Assembly: GCA_006226495.1 (NCBI GenBank)
Contig: SBGU01000060.1
Span: 1 to 64,000 of the forward strand
Length of the DNA stretch: 64,000 nt
Source of the DNA: Alphaproteobacteria bacterium
GTDB taxonomy: Bacteria; Pseudomonadota; Alphaproteobacteria; Sphingomonadales; Kordiimonadaceae
Direction of reading: 5' to 3'
Shown here piece after piece: positions 43,074 to 51,452 of the stretch; position 1 is the first letter of the stretch; every line of letters starts with the position of its first letter. The position numbers and the translations under genes were made by a program. Under the pieces are notes generated by a model. The model ran no database searches, had not been told where the DNA came from, and saw nothing but the letters and a program-made list of their open reading frames with translations.

Positions 43074-44603
43074 GTGTCTGATAACAATTCCACCGAAACC
43101 GACAAACCAATTCCGCTATTGCTGGCCCTTGTGCCACTGATTGTCCTGATGATCATGCTGGCCGGCGGCGTTTATTTCTTCGGTCCAGATTCGTCCTATG
43201 GCCCCAACCAGATTTCGCTCTTGCTTGCGACATGTGTCGCCTTCCTGATCGGCCGCAGCCGCATGGGCCTTGACTGGCCGGAAATGGAAAAGGCGCTCGT
43301 TAAGGGTATTTCCCTGTCACTGCATGCCTGCCTGATCCTTCTGGCCATCGGCTCGCTGATCGGCGCCTGGATGCTGGCGGGCACGGCCCCTGCCCTCATC
43401 TATTACGGCCTGGCGATCCTGGACCCGAGCTGGTTCTACCCGGCCGCACTGATTATCTGCGCCCTGGTGTCCATGGCCATCGGATCGAGCTGGACCACGG
43501 CCGGCACCATCGGCCTTGCGCTCATTGGCATCTCCCACGTTCTGGGCCTTGATGTGGCCATCACGGCGGGTGCGGTTATCTCAGGCGCCTATTTCGGTGA
43601 CAAGATGTCGCCCTTGTCGGACACCACGAACCTGGCGCCCGCCATGGTGGGCACCGACCTGTTCACCCATATCAAACATATGGTCTGGACCACGGCACCG
43701 TCGGTCGCTATCGCGCTTGTGCTGTTCTCCTGGATCAGCCTGACAAGCGCCCACACCGCCGCATCGCCCGAAAGCATCGCGGCGATGCGGGACCTGTTGT
43801 CCCAGTCCTTCAATCTCGGTATCCCGACCCTGCTGCCGCTGGTGCTGCTGGTCTTCATGGCCGTGCGCAAGCTGCCGGCGCTGCCGACCATTGCCGTGGG
43901 TGCCCTGTTTGGCGCCATCATCGCTGTCGTGTACCAGCCTGCGGGCGTGCGCGCCTTCATCGACCCCGATGGCACCATGAATTTTGCAAGCGCGGCCTTC
44001 AAGGCATCATGGAAAGCCTTCGCCGACGGTTATGTCGCCACCACGCCGGACGAGAAGCTGAATGAGCTTCTGTCGCGCGGCGGTATGTCCACGATGCTGA
44101 ACACCGTGTGGCTGATCATGACCGCCATGTGTTTTGGCGCATCGATGGAACGCACGGGCCTGTTGCAGCGTATTGTGCTGACCCTCCTGAAGGGTGTGAA
44201 AGGCACCGGCTCGCTGATCGCGACCACGGTCCTTACCGGCGTCGGCATGAACCTGATCGCGTCGGACCAATATATCGCCATCGTGCTGCCGGGCCGCATG
44301 TTCCGGCTCGAGTTCGCGCGCCGCGGCCTTGCGCCCGAGAACCTGTCCCGCACGCTTGAGGATGCAGGCACCATGACTTCGGCGCTGATCCCATGGAATA
44401 CCTGCGGTGCCTTCATGGCCGGCACCCTTGGTGTACCGACCCTTGTGTACGCACCCTATGCCTTCGTGAATATCCTGAACCCGATCATCGCCATCATCTA
44501 TGGCATCTTCAATGTGAAGCTTACCAAGCTGGAGGATACAGACCCCGAGATCGCGGAAGAACTGATCCATGAGGTTGAAGAAGCAGGCGAAGAGCGCGTC
44601 TGA
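43074..44603 (+). CDS. nhaC: NhaC-family Na+/H+ antiporter
   Basis: A 509-residue inner-membrane antiporter starting at GTG (43074) with AGAGGGGG upstream. Around 11-12 hydrophobic segments are visible. Conserved NhaC features include SMAIGSSWTTAGTIGLALIGI, GAVISGAYFGDKMSPLSDTTNLAPAMVGTDLFTHIKHM and, late in the protein, GVGMNLIASDQYIAIVLPGRMF and MTSALIPWNTCGAFMAGTLGV. The GDKxSPLSDTTNLA block is diagnostic. It exports Na+ for H+, or in some relatives exchanges organic acids; a marine or saline setting would fit. A terminator follows. Confidence 0.93.
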   Translation: MSDNNSTETDKPIPLLLALVPLIVLMIMLAGGVYFFGPDSSYGPNQISLLLATCVAFLIGRSRMGLDWPEMEKALVKGISLSLHACLILLAIGSLIGAWMLAGTAPALIYYGLAILDPSWFYPAALIICALVSMAIGSSWTTAGTIGLALIGISHVLGLDVAITAGAVISGAYFGDKMSPLSDTTNLAPAMVGTDLFTHIKHMVWTTAPSVAIALVLFSWISLTSAHTAASPESIAAMRDLLSQSFNLGIPTLLPLVLLVFMAVRKLPALPTIAVGALFGAIIAVVYQPAGVRAFIDPDGTMNFASAAFKASWKAFADGYVATTPDEKLNELLSRGGMSTMLNTVWLIMTAMCFGASMERTGLLQRIVLTLLKGVKGTGSLIATTVLTGVGMNLIASDQYIAIVLPGRMFRLEFARRGLAPENLSRTLEDAGTMTSALIPWNTCGAFMAGTLGVPTLVYAPYAFVNILNPIIAIIYGIFNVKLTKLEDTDPEIAEELIHEVEEAGEERV

Positions 44604-44631
44604 GGCGCGATCCACTGGCTTAACGAGATAC

Positions 44632-44660
44632 AGAGGCGCCATGTTGGCGCCTCTTTCCAT
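44632..44660 (+). terminator. terminator of nhaC
   Basis: A 9-bp perfect stem AGAGGCGCC (44632-44640)/GGCGCCTCT (44646-44654), 5-nt loop, followed by TTCCATTT. It lies between convergent nhaC and yceI. Confidence 0.7.
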
Positions 44661-44669
44661 TTCTGGCGC

Positions 44670-45242
44670 TCAGGGTGCCCGGTGCGCGACCAGGTCGATA
44701 CTCACCGTCACTTCATGCGCGATGAAATCCGGGTTGGCCCAGAAGCCGCCACCAAGGCCGAAGGCCTCGCGGTCCAGTACAAGGCTGCCGCTGGCATGGG
44801 CGCTGTCGCCGGTTACGGTCAGCTTGAACGGCAGGGTCACCGGCACGGCCTTGTCCCGGATTGAGAGCGTGGCTTCCATACGGTAGCCGTCACCGTCCTT
44901 GCTGACCCTGGTGCTGGTGAAGGTCGCCTTCGGGAAAAGTTTCACATTGAACCAGTCCCCGCTTTTCAGGGAATCGTCAGCATCCTTCGACCCGGCATTC
45001 ACGCTGGCGAGATCAATGGTCGCCGAAATGCTAGCGGTTGACGGGTCGGCGGGGTCGAAACGGATATCGGCATCGAAACTGCCAAAATGGCCGCCGTGCC
45101 GGGTGCCTTCCTGGATGTAGGTGAAATCGAGGCTGCTGTCCTTCATGCCCAGCGTCCAGGCCGGGGCATCGGCGTGAGCCACCACGGGCGCGAATATCGC
45201 CAGTCCTGCCAAAGCAGCAAACAGTTGAACTTGCTTCATCAT
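44670..45242 (-). CDS. YceI-family periplasmic protein
   Basis: A 190-residue protein with signal peptide (VQLFAALAGLAIFAPVVAHA). The rest is the YceI lipocalin-like barrel that binds polyisoprenoid (quinone-like) lipids: LDFTYIQEGTRHGGHFGSFDADIRFDPAD, ASISATIDLASVNAGS, LKSGDWFNVKLFPKATFTSTRV, and the closing DREAFGLGGGFWANPDFIAHEVTVSIDLVA. It overlaps the stop of the upstream cytochrome b561 gene (ATGA), the same pairing as yceJ-yceI of E. coli. Function is probably linked to membrane lipid or quinone redox. Confidence 0.92.
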   Translation of the reverse strand: MMKQVQLFAALAGLAIFAPVVAHADAPAWTLGMKDSSLDFTYIQEGTRHGGHFGSFDADIRFDPADPSTASISATIDLASVNAGSKDADDSLKSGDWFNVKLFPKATFTSTRVSKDGDGYRMEATLSIRDKAVPVTLPFKLTVTGDSAHASGSLVLDREAFGLGGGFWANPDFIAHEVTVSIDLVAHRAP

Positions 45243-45802
45243 AGCCTCTCCTTCCGGCCCGGCAGCATGCGCCGCAGGATATTGTCCTTCAGCACAAAAT
45301 GATGCTTGAAGGCGGCCCCGGCATGCAAGGCCACAAGGCCGATCAGCACAAACGCCAGTATCTCGTGCAGGTCCTCGAAAAAATCATGCAGCGCTTTATC
45401 GGGGCCAATCAGTTTCGGCAGGGTGAACAGCCCGAACACTTCGGTCGGAATGCCCCGTGTGGACGCCGATACCATCAGCCAGCCGACGATGGGCATCGCG
45501 AACAGCACGGCATACAGCCCATAATGGGTGAGGTGCGCGAGCACTTTTTCATGGGGCTTCAGCGAGGTGGGCAACAGTGGCACCGGCCCGCATGCGCGCC
45601 AAACAAGCCGAAGCATGCTGAGCGCCAGCACCAGCATGCCGAAGGACTTGTGCCACTGGATCAGCCGGAACCGCGCTCCAATATCCTCGATGAAATCGGC
45701 CATCAGGAAACCGACGACCAGAAGCCCGAATACCAGCAGCACGGTCAGCCAGTGAAAGCCCTGGCTGATCGCACCCCAGCGTTCGGAACTGTTTTTCCAC
45801 AT
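45239..45802 (-). CDS. cytochrome b561-family membrane protein
   Basis: A 187-residue inner-membrane di-haem cytochrome. Start at MWKNSSERWGAISQGFHWLTV, typical of the family; an in-frame ATG at 45838 would add 12 residues. Four membrane segments with haem-ligand histidines are visible in SQGFHWLTVLLVFGLLVVGFL, LIQWHKSFGMLVLALSML, LAHLTHYGLYAVLFAMPIVGWL and LHEILAFVLIGLVALHAGAAFKHH. It moves electrons from quinol to unknown acceptors. Transcribed and translationally coupled with yceI. Confidence 0.92.
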   Translation of the reverse strand: MWKNSSERWGAISQGFHWLTVLLVFGLLVVGFLMADFIEDIGARFRLIQWHKSFGMLVLALSMLRLVWRACGPVPLLPTSLKPHEKVLAHLTHYGLYAVLFAMPIVGWLMVSASTRGIPTEVFGLFTLPKLIGPDKALHDFFEDLHEILAFVLIGLVALHAGAAFKHHFVLKDNILRRMLPGRKERL

Positions 45803-45863
45803 GCCACGCACCTGCCTGTTCAAAGGAACCTGAAGCATCCTACACCGCAGCGGCGCCCGCCGC

Positions 45864-45897
45864 AAAAAACGAGGGCCGCCCCCGAAGGCGCGGCCCT
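45864..45897 (-). terminator. terminator of the M20 peptidase gene
   Basis: An 8-bp stem (AGGGCCGC at 45872-45879 with GCGGCCCT at 45890-45897), followed on the minus strand by CGTTTTTT (complement of 45864-45871). It lies 23 bp beyond the M20 peptidase stop and before the cytochrome b561 gene on the same strand. Confidence 0.8.
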
Positions 45898-45920
45898 GTC
45901 ATTCGTCAGGCAGCTACATC

Positions 45921-47327
45921 CTATTTGCCGGCAAGGTCGGTCAGGATGATGTGCCAATGTTCGAGCGCGGCCGGCAGGGATGCAACGGGCACCCGCTCGT
46001 TGAGGCCGTGGGCATAACCGTCCGACGCTTTCATGAAGATGCCGGAAACGCCATAGCTCGGCATGCCGACGGAGCGGAAATGCATACCGTCGCTACCGCC
46101 GGACGACATCTGCGGAATGATCGGCACATCCGGATACCGCGCATGCACGGCATGACGCACGGCATTCAGCACGTCATCGCGCAGCGGCGAACCGGGGCTT
46201 TCGGTCGGGTCGCCCAGCATGGTCCATTCAATGGCGTCGTTGCCGGCGGCTTTCTTCAGTTGCGCCAGCGTATTGTCGAGGCCCGAGCCCGGGAACACCC
46301 GGCAGTTGATGGTGGCCGTGGCCGACTGCGGCAGCGCATTTTCGGCATGGCCGCCCCTCAGCATGGTCGCAATACAGGTCGTGCCCGTGGTGCCGATATA
46401 TTCCGGCTGGGCCCTGAGGAGCGCGAGCGCTTCCTTGTCCTTGGGGTTTTCAGCAAAACGTTTCATGGCCGCACCGATGGGGCCCGGCGTCAGTTTGCTC
46501 ATTTCCTCGAAATAGGCCTTGGTCAGGTCGCTCAGTTCCGGCGGGAACTGGTAGGCTTCGATATTCTTGAGCGAGGTCGACAGTTCATAGATCGCATTGT
46601 CCGCGCGCGGGCGCGAGCTGTGGCCGCCCGGGTTGCGCACTGTTGCCTCGAAGGTCACATAGGTTTTTTCCGCCGCCTGGAAATCATAGGAAACGGCCTT
46701 GCCGTCCTCGTCCAGAAGCCCGCCGCCACCATCGGCGATCAGCACAAATTCACTGTCGGTCAGGTCGCGGTACTGGTGCGCCAGCGCCTTGGTGGACGCC
46801 ATGCTGCTTTCCTCGTCGCCCGAGAAGGCGATGATCAGGTCGCGGTCAGGCACAAACCCTTCGGCCTTCAGGCGCAGAAAGGTGGTGGTCAGGACCGACA
46901 GGCCGAACTTGTTGTCTTCCGAGCCACGACCGAAGAAGAAACCATCCTCCTCGATCAGCTTGAAGGGGTCACGCTCCCAGTCCTCGGGCAGCGCATCGAC
47001 CACGTCCATGTGGGCGGACAGAAGAATCGGCTTTTTGCCGGAACTGCCGTCACCATGATAGCGGACCACAAGGGCCGCGGTTTCGCCAACCGGCAGGATA
47101 TGGATATCCTTTTCGTCAAAACCGCCGGCCTTGAATTCGCCCGCAAGATATTCCGCCAGCTTGGGCACCAGGCCATGGCCCTCTGCCGTGCGCATGCTGA
47201 CCGCCGTTTCCAGGATCTGGCGCGCCTTGGCCACAAACGGTGCAGCATCGTCAGCCTGCGCAAAACTGCTGAGCATCGAACCCATCATTGCGGCGGTTGC
47301 CGCCATCTTCATCCAACGTTTCATCAA
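45921..47327 (-). CDS. secreted M20 zinc peptidase
   Basis: A 468-residue metallopeptidase with a signal peptide (MAATAAMMGSMLSSFAQADD). Zinc-site motifs: LLSAHMDVVDALP (His ligand and Asp), FFFGRGSEDNKFGLSVL (bridging Asp), FSGDEESSMASTKAL (catalytic/ligand Glu pair), ADGGGG (Asp ligand) and a late His in DGYAHGLNERV. A dimerisation domain sits at about 230-370 (VTFEATVRNPGGHSSRPRADNAIYE). This is the ArgE/DapE/CPG2-type family, here exported, so it probably acts on peptides or N-acyl amino acids in the periplasm. GGGGGAG precedes the start. Divergent from the amidohydrolase gene. Confidence 0.9.
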   Translation of the reverse strand: MMKRWMKMAATAAMMGSMLSSFAQADDAAPFVAKARQILETAVSMRTAEGHGLVPKLAEYLAGEFKAGGFDEKDIHILPVGETAALVVRYHGDGSSGKKPILLSAHMDVVDALPEDWERDPFKLIEEDGFFFGRGSEDNKFGLSVLTTTFLRLKAEGFVPDRDLIIAFSGDEESSMASTKALAHQYRDLTDSEFVLIADGGGGLLDEDGKAVSYDFQAAEKTYVTFEATVRNPGGHSSRPRADNAIYELSTSLKNIEAYQFPPELSDLTKAYFEEMSKLTPGPIGAAMKRFAENPKDKEALALLRAQPEYIGTTGTTCIATMLRGGHAENALPQSATATINCRVFPGSGLDNTLAQLKKAAGNDAIEWTMLGDPTESPGSPLRDDVLNAVRHAVHARYPDVPIIPQMSSGGSDGMHFRSVGMPSYGVSGIFMKASDGYAHGLNERVPVASLPAALEHWHIILTDLAGK

Positions 47328-47492
47328 ACTCCCCCGTCTGCCTGTTGGTTTGTGTCCTGAACGCTACACAGAAAAAGCCATGGCACCCAAACACTTCTTT
47401 TTGATGTGCGCAAAGCGCCCCCCGGCCTGACCTGCCTTGCCACCACGGGTCTTCCTTCCTAAGCTCGCGGTCAAATCACTGGGGGAATCACC

Positions 47493-48788
47493 ATGCGCCA
47501 ATTTGTGCAAATCCTGCTGGCGGCCATCCTTGCGGCCCTGCCCGCCGCGGCCGCCGATATCACGGTCATCCATGCCGGCAAGCTGATCGACATCGAAAAC
47601 CAGAAAGTGCTTCAGGACCAGATGATCACGGTTGAAGGCGACCGCATCATCGCCGTCGGCCCGTGGAAGGCCGCGCCCGAAGGTGCCAGGGTGCTGGACT
47701 GGTCGGGCCGCACCGTGCTGCCCGGGTTGATGGACATGCACACGCATATGGCCGATATCGGCCAGTCCAACAATCCGCTGGCCCCCCTGATGTATTCAGC
47801 GTCCGAAGCGGTGCTTGAGGGCGTGCAGAATGCCCGGCTGACCCTGATGGCCGGTTTCACCACCGTGCGCGACGTCGGCTCCTGGCGGGCGTTCAACGAT
47901 GTGGCGCTTCGGGATGCCATCAACAAGGGTATCATCCCCGGTCCCCGTATGTCGGTGGTGGGTGCCTATGTCACGGTGCCGGGCGGCGCGGGCGCGATTA
48001 CCGACCAGGCCATAGATGTCAAAATCCCTGACGACATGCAGTATGGCGTGGTCAGGAACGCCGACGAGGTGCGCGAAAAGGTGCGCTCCCTGATCCAGCA
48101 TGGGGCCACCTTTATCAAGACCCTCGCCACCGGCGCAGTGCTGACCAACGGCACCAAACCCGGCGCACCGGAACTGACCGAAGAGGAACTGCACGCAGCC
48201 GTGGTCGAAGCCGGGTATTACGGGGTCTATGTCACCAGCCATGCCCATGGTGCCGAAGGCATCAAGAACGCGGTGCGCGCCGGGGTAAGGTCGATCGAAC
48301 ATGGTTCGCTGATCGACGACGAAGGCATTGCCATGATGAAAAAACACGGCACCTGGCTGGTGGCCGACATCTATAACGGCGACTATATCGCCGACGTGGG
48401 CCGCGCCGAAGGCTGGCCGGAAGAACAACTGATCAAGAATGACGAAACCACCGATGCCCAGCGCCAGGGCTTCCGGAAGGCCGTGAAGGCCGGCGTCAAG
48501 ATCGCCTATGGTACCGACAGCGGTGTTTATCCGCACGGCCTGAACGGTCGCCAGATGGCCTATATGGTCAAATATGGCATGACCCCCATGCAGGCGATCC
48601 GGTCCGCCACCCTTTCGGCCGCCGAACTCCTGGGCTGGGAAAAGGATGTCGGGTCCATCACACCCGGCAAATATGCCGACATCGTCGCCGTGGACGGCGA
48701 CCTGATGCAGGATGTCAGCCTCGTTGAACATGTTACGGCTGTCATGAAGGGCGGCGTGCTGTATAAGGACGAAGCCGCCACCGAATAA
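47493..48788 (+). CDS. secreted amidohydrolase (prolidase/imidazolonepropionase-like)
   Basis: A 431-residue metal-dependent hydrolase with signal peptide (VQILLAAILAALPAAAADI). TIM-barrel metal motifs: GLMDMHTHMADIG (HxH), KTLATGAVLT (possible carboxylated-Lys position), VTSHAHGAEGIKNAVRAGVRSIEHGSLID (two His ligands) and YGTDSGVYPHG (Asp). Closest in pattern to the exported Xaa-Pro/Xaa-Arg dipeptidase-like group of amidohydrolases (Sgx9355e-type). It probably cleaves dipeptides ending in Pro, Lys or Arg, but substrate range in this group varies. The TauE-like permease gene follows 45 bp downstream and may be cotranscribed. Confidence 0.85.
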   Translation: MRQFVQILLAAILAALPAAAADITVIHAGKLIDIENQKVLQDQMITVEGDRIIAVGPWKAAPEGARVLDWSGRTVLPGLMDMHTHMADIGQSNNPLAPLMYSASEAVLEGVQNARLTLMAGFTTVRDVGSWRAFNDVALRDAINKGIIPGPRMSVVGAYVTVPGGAGAITDQAIDVKIPDDMQYGVVRNADEVREKVRSLIQHGATFIKTLATGAVLTNGTKPGAPELTEEELHAAVVEAGYYGVYVTSHAHGAEGIKNAVRAGVRSIEHGSLIDDEGIAMMKKHGTWLVADIYNGDYIADVGRAEGWPEEQLIKNDETTDAQRQGFRKAVKAGVKIAYGTDSGVYPHGLNGRQMAYMVKYGMTPMQAIRSATLSAAELLGWEKDVGSITPGKYADIVAVDGDLMQDVSLVEHVTAVMKGGVLYKDEAATE

Positions 48789-48833
48789 GCGGCCAACCGA
48801 CCCGAACCAAACGACTTCCGGAGCCGCCTTTCC

Positions 48834-49835
48834 ATGACCATCCAGCCGCCGCGCAAGACCTTCCTGTGGCTGTGGTTCCTGTGGCTTGCAGCCTTTTATG
48901 CTGCCTGGAGCTGGCTTGCCTTCCATGGTTCCGGCTGGGCCGACGCCGTGGCGCACTGGCCCATGGCGCTGGCGATGGCGCTTGGCAGTTATGCCGCAGG
49001 TTCGACTCCCATGGGCGGCGGCACAGTCGGCTTCCCGGTCCTGGTATTGCTGTTCGACCAGCCGGCAAGCCTGGGGCGCGATTTCAGTTTTGCCGTGCAG
49101 TCCATCGGCATGACCAGCGCCAGCATCTTCATCCTTGCCCGCAGGCAACCGCTCGCGACGTCGCTCTTGCGCGGTGCGCTGATCGGCAGCCTGTTCGGTA
49201 CGCCGCTTGGCATTTTTGCTATCGCCCCCTTTGTGCCCGAACTCTGGATCAAGGTTACATTCGCCGTTGTCTGGGCCAGCTTCGGGCTGTTGCACCTGTA
49301 CCGTATCCGCGAAATCGCCGCACACACGGGCATGACCGAATTTGACGAACGCTGGGATTTCCGCCTTGGCCTGAGGCTTGGTTTCCTCGCAGGCGCGACC
49401 GTGGCGGCAGTCACCGGTGTCGGCATCGACATGGTGGTCTATGCCGCCCTTGTGCTGGTCTGCCGCGCGGACCTGAAGATCGCGATCCCGACCTCGGTCA
49501 TCATCATGGCCTTCACCTCGGTGCTGGGCATCCTGGTCAAGATGGTCGGCCCCGGCGTACAGCCGGGCGTGTATGAAAACTGGCTGGCCGCCGCGCCGGT
49601 CGTGGCACTGGGCGCGCCCCTTGGCGCCTTCATGGTCGACCTGATCGGCCGGCGCCCGACCCTGGTGTTTGTAGCCGTCCTGTGTGTGGGCCAGTTTGTC
49701 TGGACCTGCATCTCCGAACAGGCGTCGCTGGGTGTTCAGGGCATCCTGATTGCCATTGCCGCAGTGGCCGCGTGCCTGTATGGCCTCGAAAAACTGCGGG
49801 CCTGGGGCGCCACCCTGGTGGGCGACCGCACCTGA
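48834..49835 (+). CDS. TauE/SafE-family membrane permease
   Basis: A 333-residue membrane protein with about eight hydrophobic segments in two halves. Typical TSUP features: AGSTPMGGGTVGFPVLVLLF in the first half and LAGATVAAVTGVGIDMVVYAALVLV in the second, plus AAPVVALGAPLGAFMVD near the end. Members export or import sulphite, sulphoacetate or other small sulphonates/organic acids; the substrate is not evident. It lies just downstream of the amidohydrolase. Stop is 12 bp from the convergent S10 peptidase stop. Confidence 0.85.
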   Translation: MTIQPPRKTFLWLWFLWLAAFYAAWSWLAFHGSGWADAVAHWPMALAMALGSYAAGSTPMGGGTVGFPVLVLLFDQPASLGRDFSFAVQSIGMTSASIFILARRQPLATSLLRGALIGSLFGTPLGIFAIAPFVPELWIKVTFAVVWASFGLLHLYRIREIAAHTGMTEFDERWDFRLGLRLGFLAGATVAAVTGVGIDMVVYAALVLVCRADLKIAIPTSVIIMAFTSVLGILVKMVGPGVQPGVYENWLAAAPVVALGAPLGAFMVDLIGRRPTLVFVAVLCVGQFVWTCISEQASLGVQGILIAIAAVAACLYGLEKLRAWGATLVGDRT

Positions 49836-49847
49836 CGCGCCGCTGCC

Positions 49848-51338
49848 TCAGGGCTGCAGGAAAGCTTCGATATCCTTGCTGAACTGAAACCGCGAAGGCT
49901 GGTCGCGATAGAACATATGGCCGCCTGTGTAACAGCGGAATGACATGGCCGTCTTCAGGGGTGCCGGCAGTGCGGCCGCGATGGCGGCGTTGCCTGTGCA
50001 ACTGTTGAGGGAATCGAAACTGCCTGCGACCACAAGCACCTTCAGGCCGGGCGCAATATCCAGTGCTTCGGCAACCGAAGGCAGGGGCGGGCCCAGCCGC
50101 GGCGGGCCGCCACCGTCGCGAATGGCCTTGTCGATCGCCGCCTTGATTTCCGCCTCGGACAGTTTGGCGGTGGCATAGTTCCAGCGTGCGCCCACACTGG
50201 CAGGAAAGCGGCCATCAGGTGCATATCCCGCATCCGCCCCACCAAGGCCGACATAGGCAAGTGAGGTGGCAAAACCAAGATCATGTCGGATATAGCGTTC
50301 AATGGCCGGGGCGGCGTTTTCTTCGTCCTGCCCGGTCAGGCGCATGTCGAATGTATCCAGCTTCAGGCCCTCGGCCTTCAAAAGGCCCTCGCGATAGGCG
50401 CGCGGCGAAATGGTCAGGCTGTCCGCATCCACCATGTCGGCGGCAATACCGATCCGGCGCGCCAGTTCGTCCGCCAGCGCCGATCGCGCTTCGGCAGACA
50501 GGCCGGCTTTGTTTTCAAGCGCCGGCCGGTAAACCCGCCGGGCCCAGTCTTCCGCGCGTGCCAGCACCTCGGTGGCATCCGTACCAAAAACAGGATCAAG
50601 TTTGCCATGATAGTGCGCGACCAGCGCCAGATCCGGCACCTTGAGCGCGGTGCGCAGCGATGGCGCAATCACCGGCTCATTCAGGCCAGCACCGCCGGAG
50701 ATCAGCACAAGCCCCTTCACCGGCAAGCCCTGTTTCAGCAAGGTATAGCCCACGCTGCCGGCCCGTCCGGCGCCCCAGCTTTCGCCCGCCAGATACAGGG
50801 GCGCATCCTCTGCGCCGTGCAACAGCCGCCAGGCCCGTACAAATTCGGCCACCGAGGCGACATCCCCCACGGTTCCATAAAATTCTGCGGCATATTCCGG
50901 GGCGGTCGGGCGGCTGAAGCCGGTGCCAATCGGATCGACAAAAACCAGGTCGGCATAGGCGAGCCATGTTTCGGCGTTTTCGGACAATTGGCCACCGCTG
51001 GCACGCCGGGGCCCGGCGACTTCAAAATGCAGGATCGCAGAATTGGAGCCAGGACCACCGTTCCAGATAAACATCAGGGGCCTTCCGGTGCCTTTTGGGG
51101 CCGGAACCCGATAGGCGAAATAGCCCATTTGGCCGCGGGCGGCCCCGGTCTCGGCATCGCGGATCGCGACGCGCCCGGCCTCTGCCACATAGCCCAGCGT
51201 ACCGGTCGCCAATTCGACGCTGTGGCTGGACACCACGGGCACCCCGTCGAAGGCAGGATCGATCCCGTCCGCCAGCGCAGGTGCCGTGAAGGCCAGCAGC
51301 AGGGTCGCTAACAGGACGGAAAATCGGCGTTCGGTCAT
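49848..51338 (-). CDS. secreted S10-family serine carboxypeptidase-like protein
   Basis: A 496-residue protein started at MTERRFSVLLATLLLAFTAPALADG, a signal peptide. Family marks: GRPLMFIWNGGPGSNSA (oxyanion hole), LVFVDPIGTGFSRP, the nucleophile Ser in LYLAGESWGAGRAG, Asp in VVAGSFDSLNSCTGN and His in RCYTGGHMFYRDQP. The common form is GESYGG; here it is GESWGA. Serine carboxypeptidases remove C-terminal residues; bacterial exported members are poorly studied. It lies 114 bp downstream of the flavoprotein gene on the same strand and may be in the same transcript. Confidence 0.88.
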   Translation of the reverse strand: MTERRFSVLLATLLLAFTAPALADGIDPAFDGVPVVSSHSVELATGTLGYVAEAGRVAIRDAETGAARGQMGYFAYRVPAPKGTGRPLMFIWNGGPGSNSAILHFEVAGPRRASGGQLSENAETWLAYADLVFVDPIGTGFSRPTAPEYAAEFYGTVGDVASVAEFVRAWRLLHGAEDAPLYLAGESWGAGRAGSVGYTLLKQGLPVKGLVLISGGAGLNEPVIAPSLRTALKVPDLALVAHYHGKLDPVFGTDATEVLARAEDWARRVYRPALENKAGLSAEARSALADELARRIGIAADMVDADSLTISPRAYREGLLKAEGLKLDTFDMRLTGQDEENAAPAIERYIRHDLGFATSLAYVGLGGADAGYAPDGRFPASVGARWNYATAKLSEAEIKAAIDKAIRDGGGPPRLGPPLPSVAEALDIAPGLKVLVVAGSFDSLNSCTGNAAIAAALPAPLKTAMSFRCYTGGHMFYRDQPSRFQFSKDIEAFLQP

Positions 51339-51452
51339 GGCGGGCTCCTTGCCTGGCCGGCAAGGACCGGCGGGATATTTGCCCCATGCTACCGAACCGC
51401 GCCCGCATAAGCTGCCCCGGTTTGCCACCAAAAGGCGCCTTTCCGGAATAGA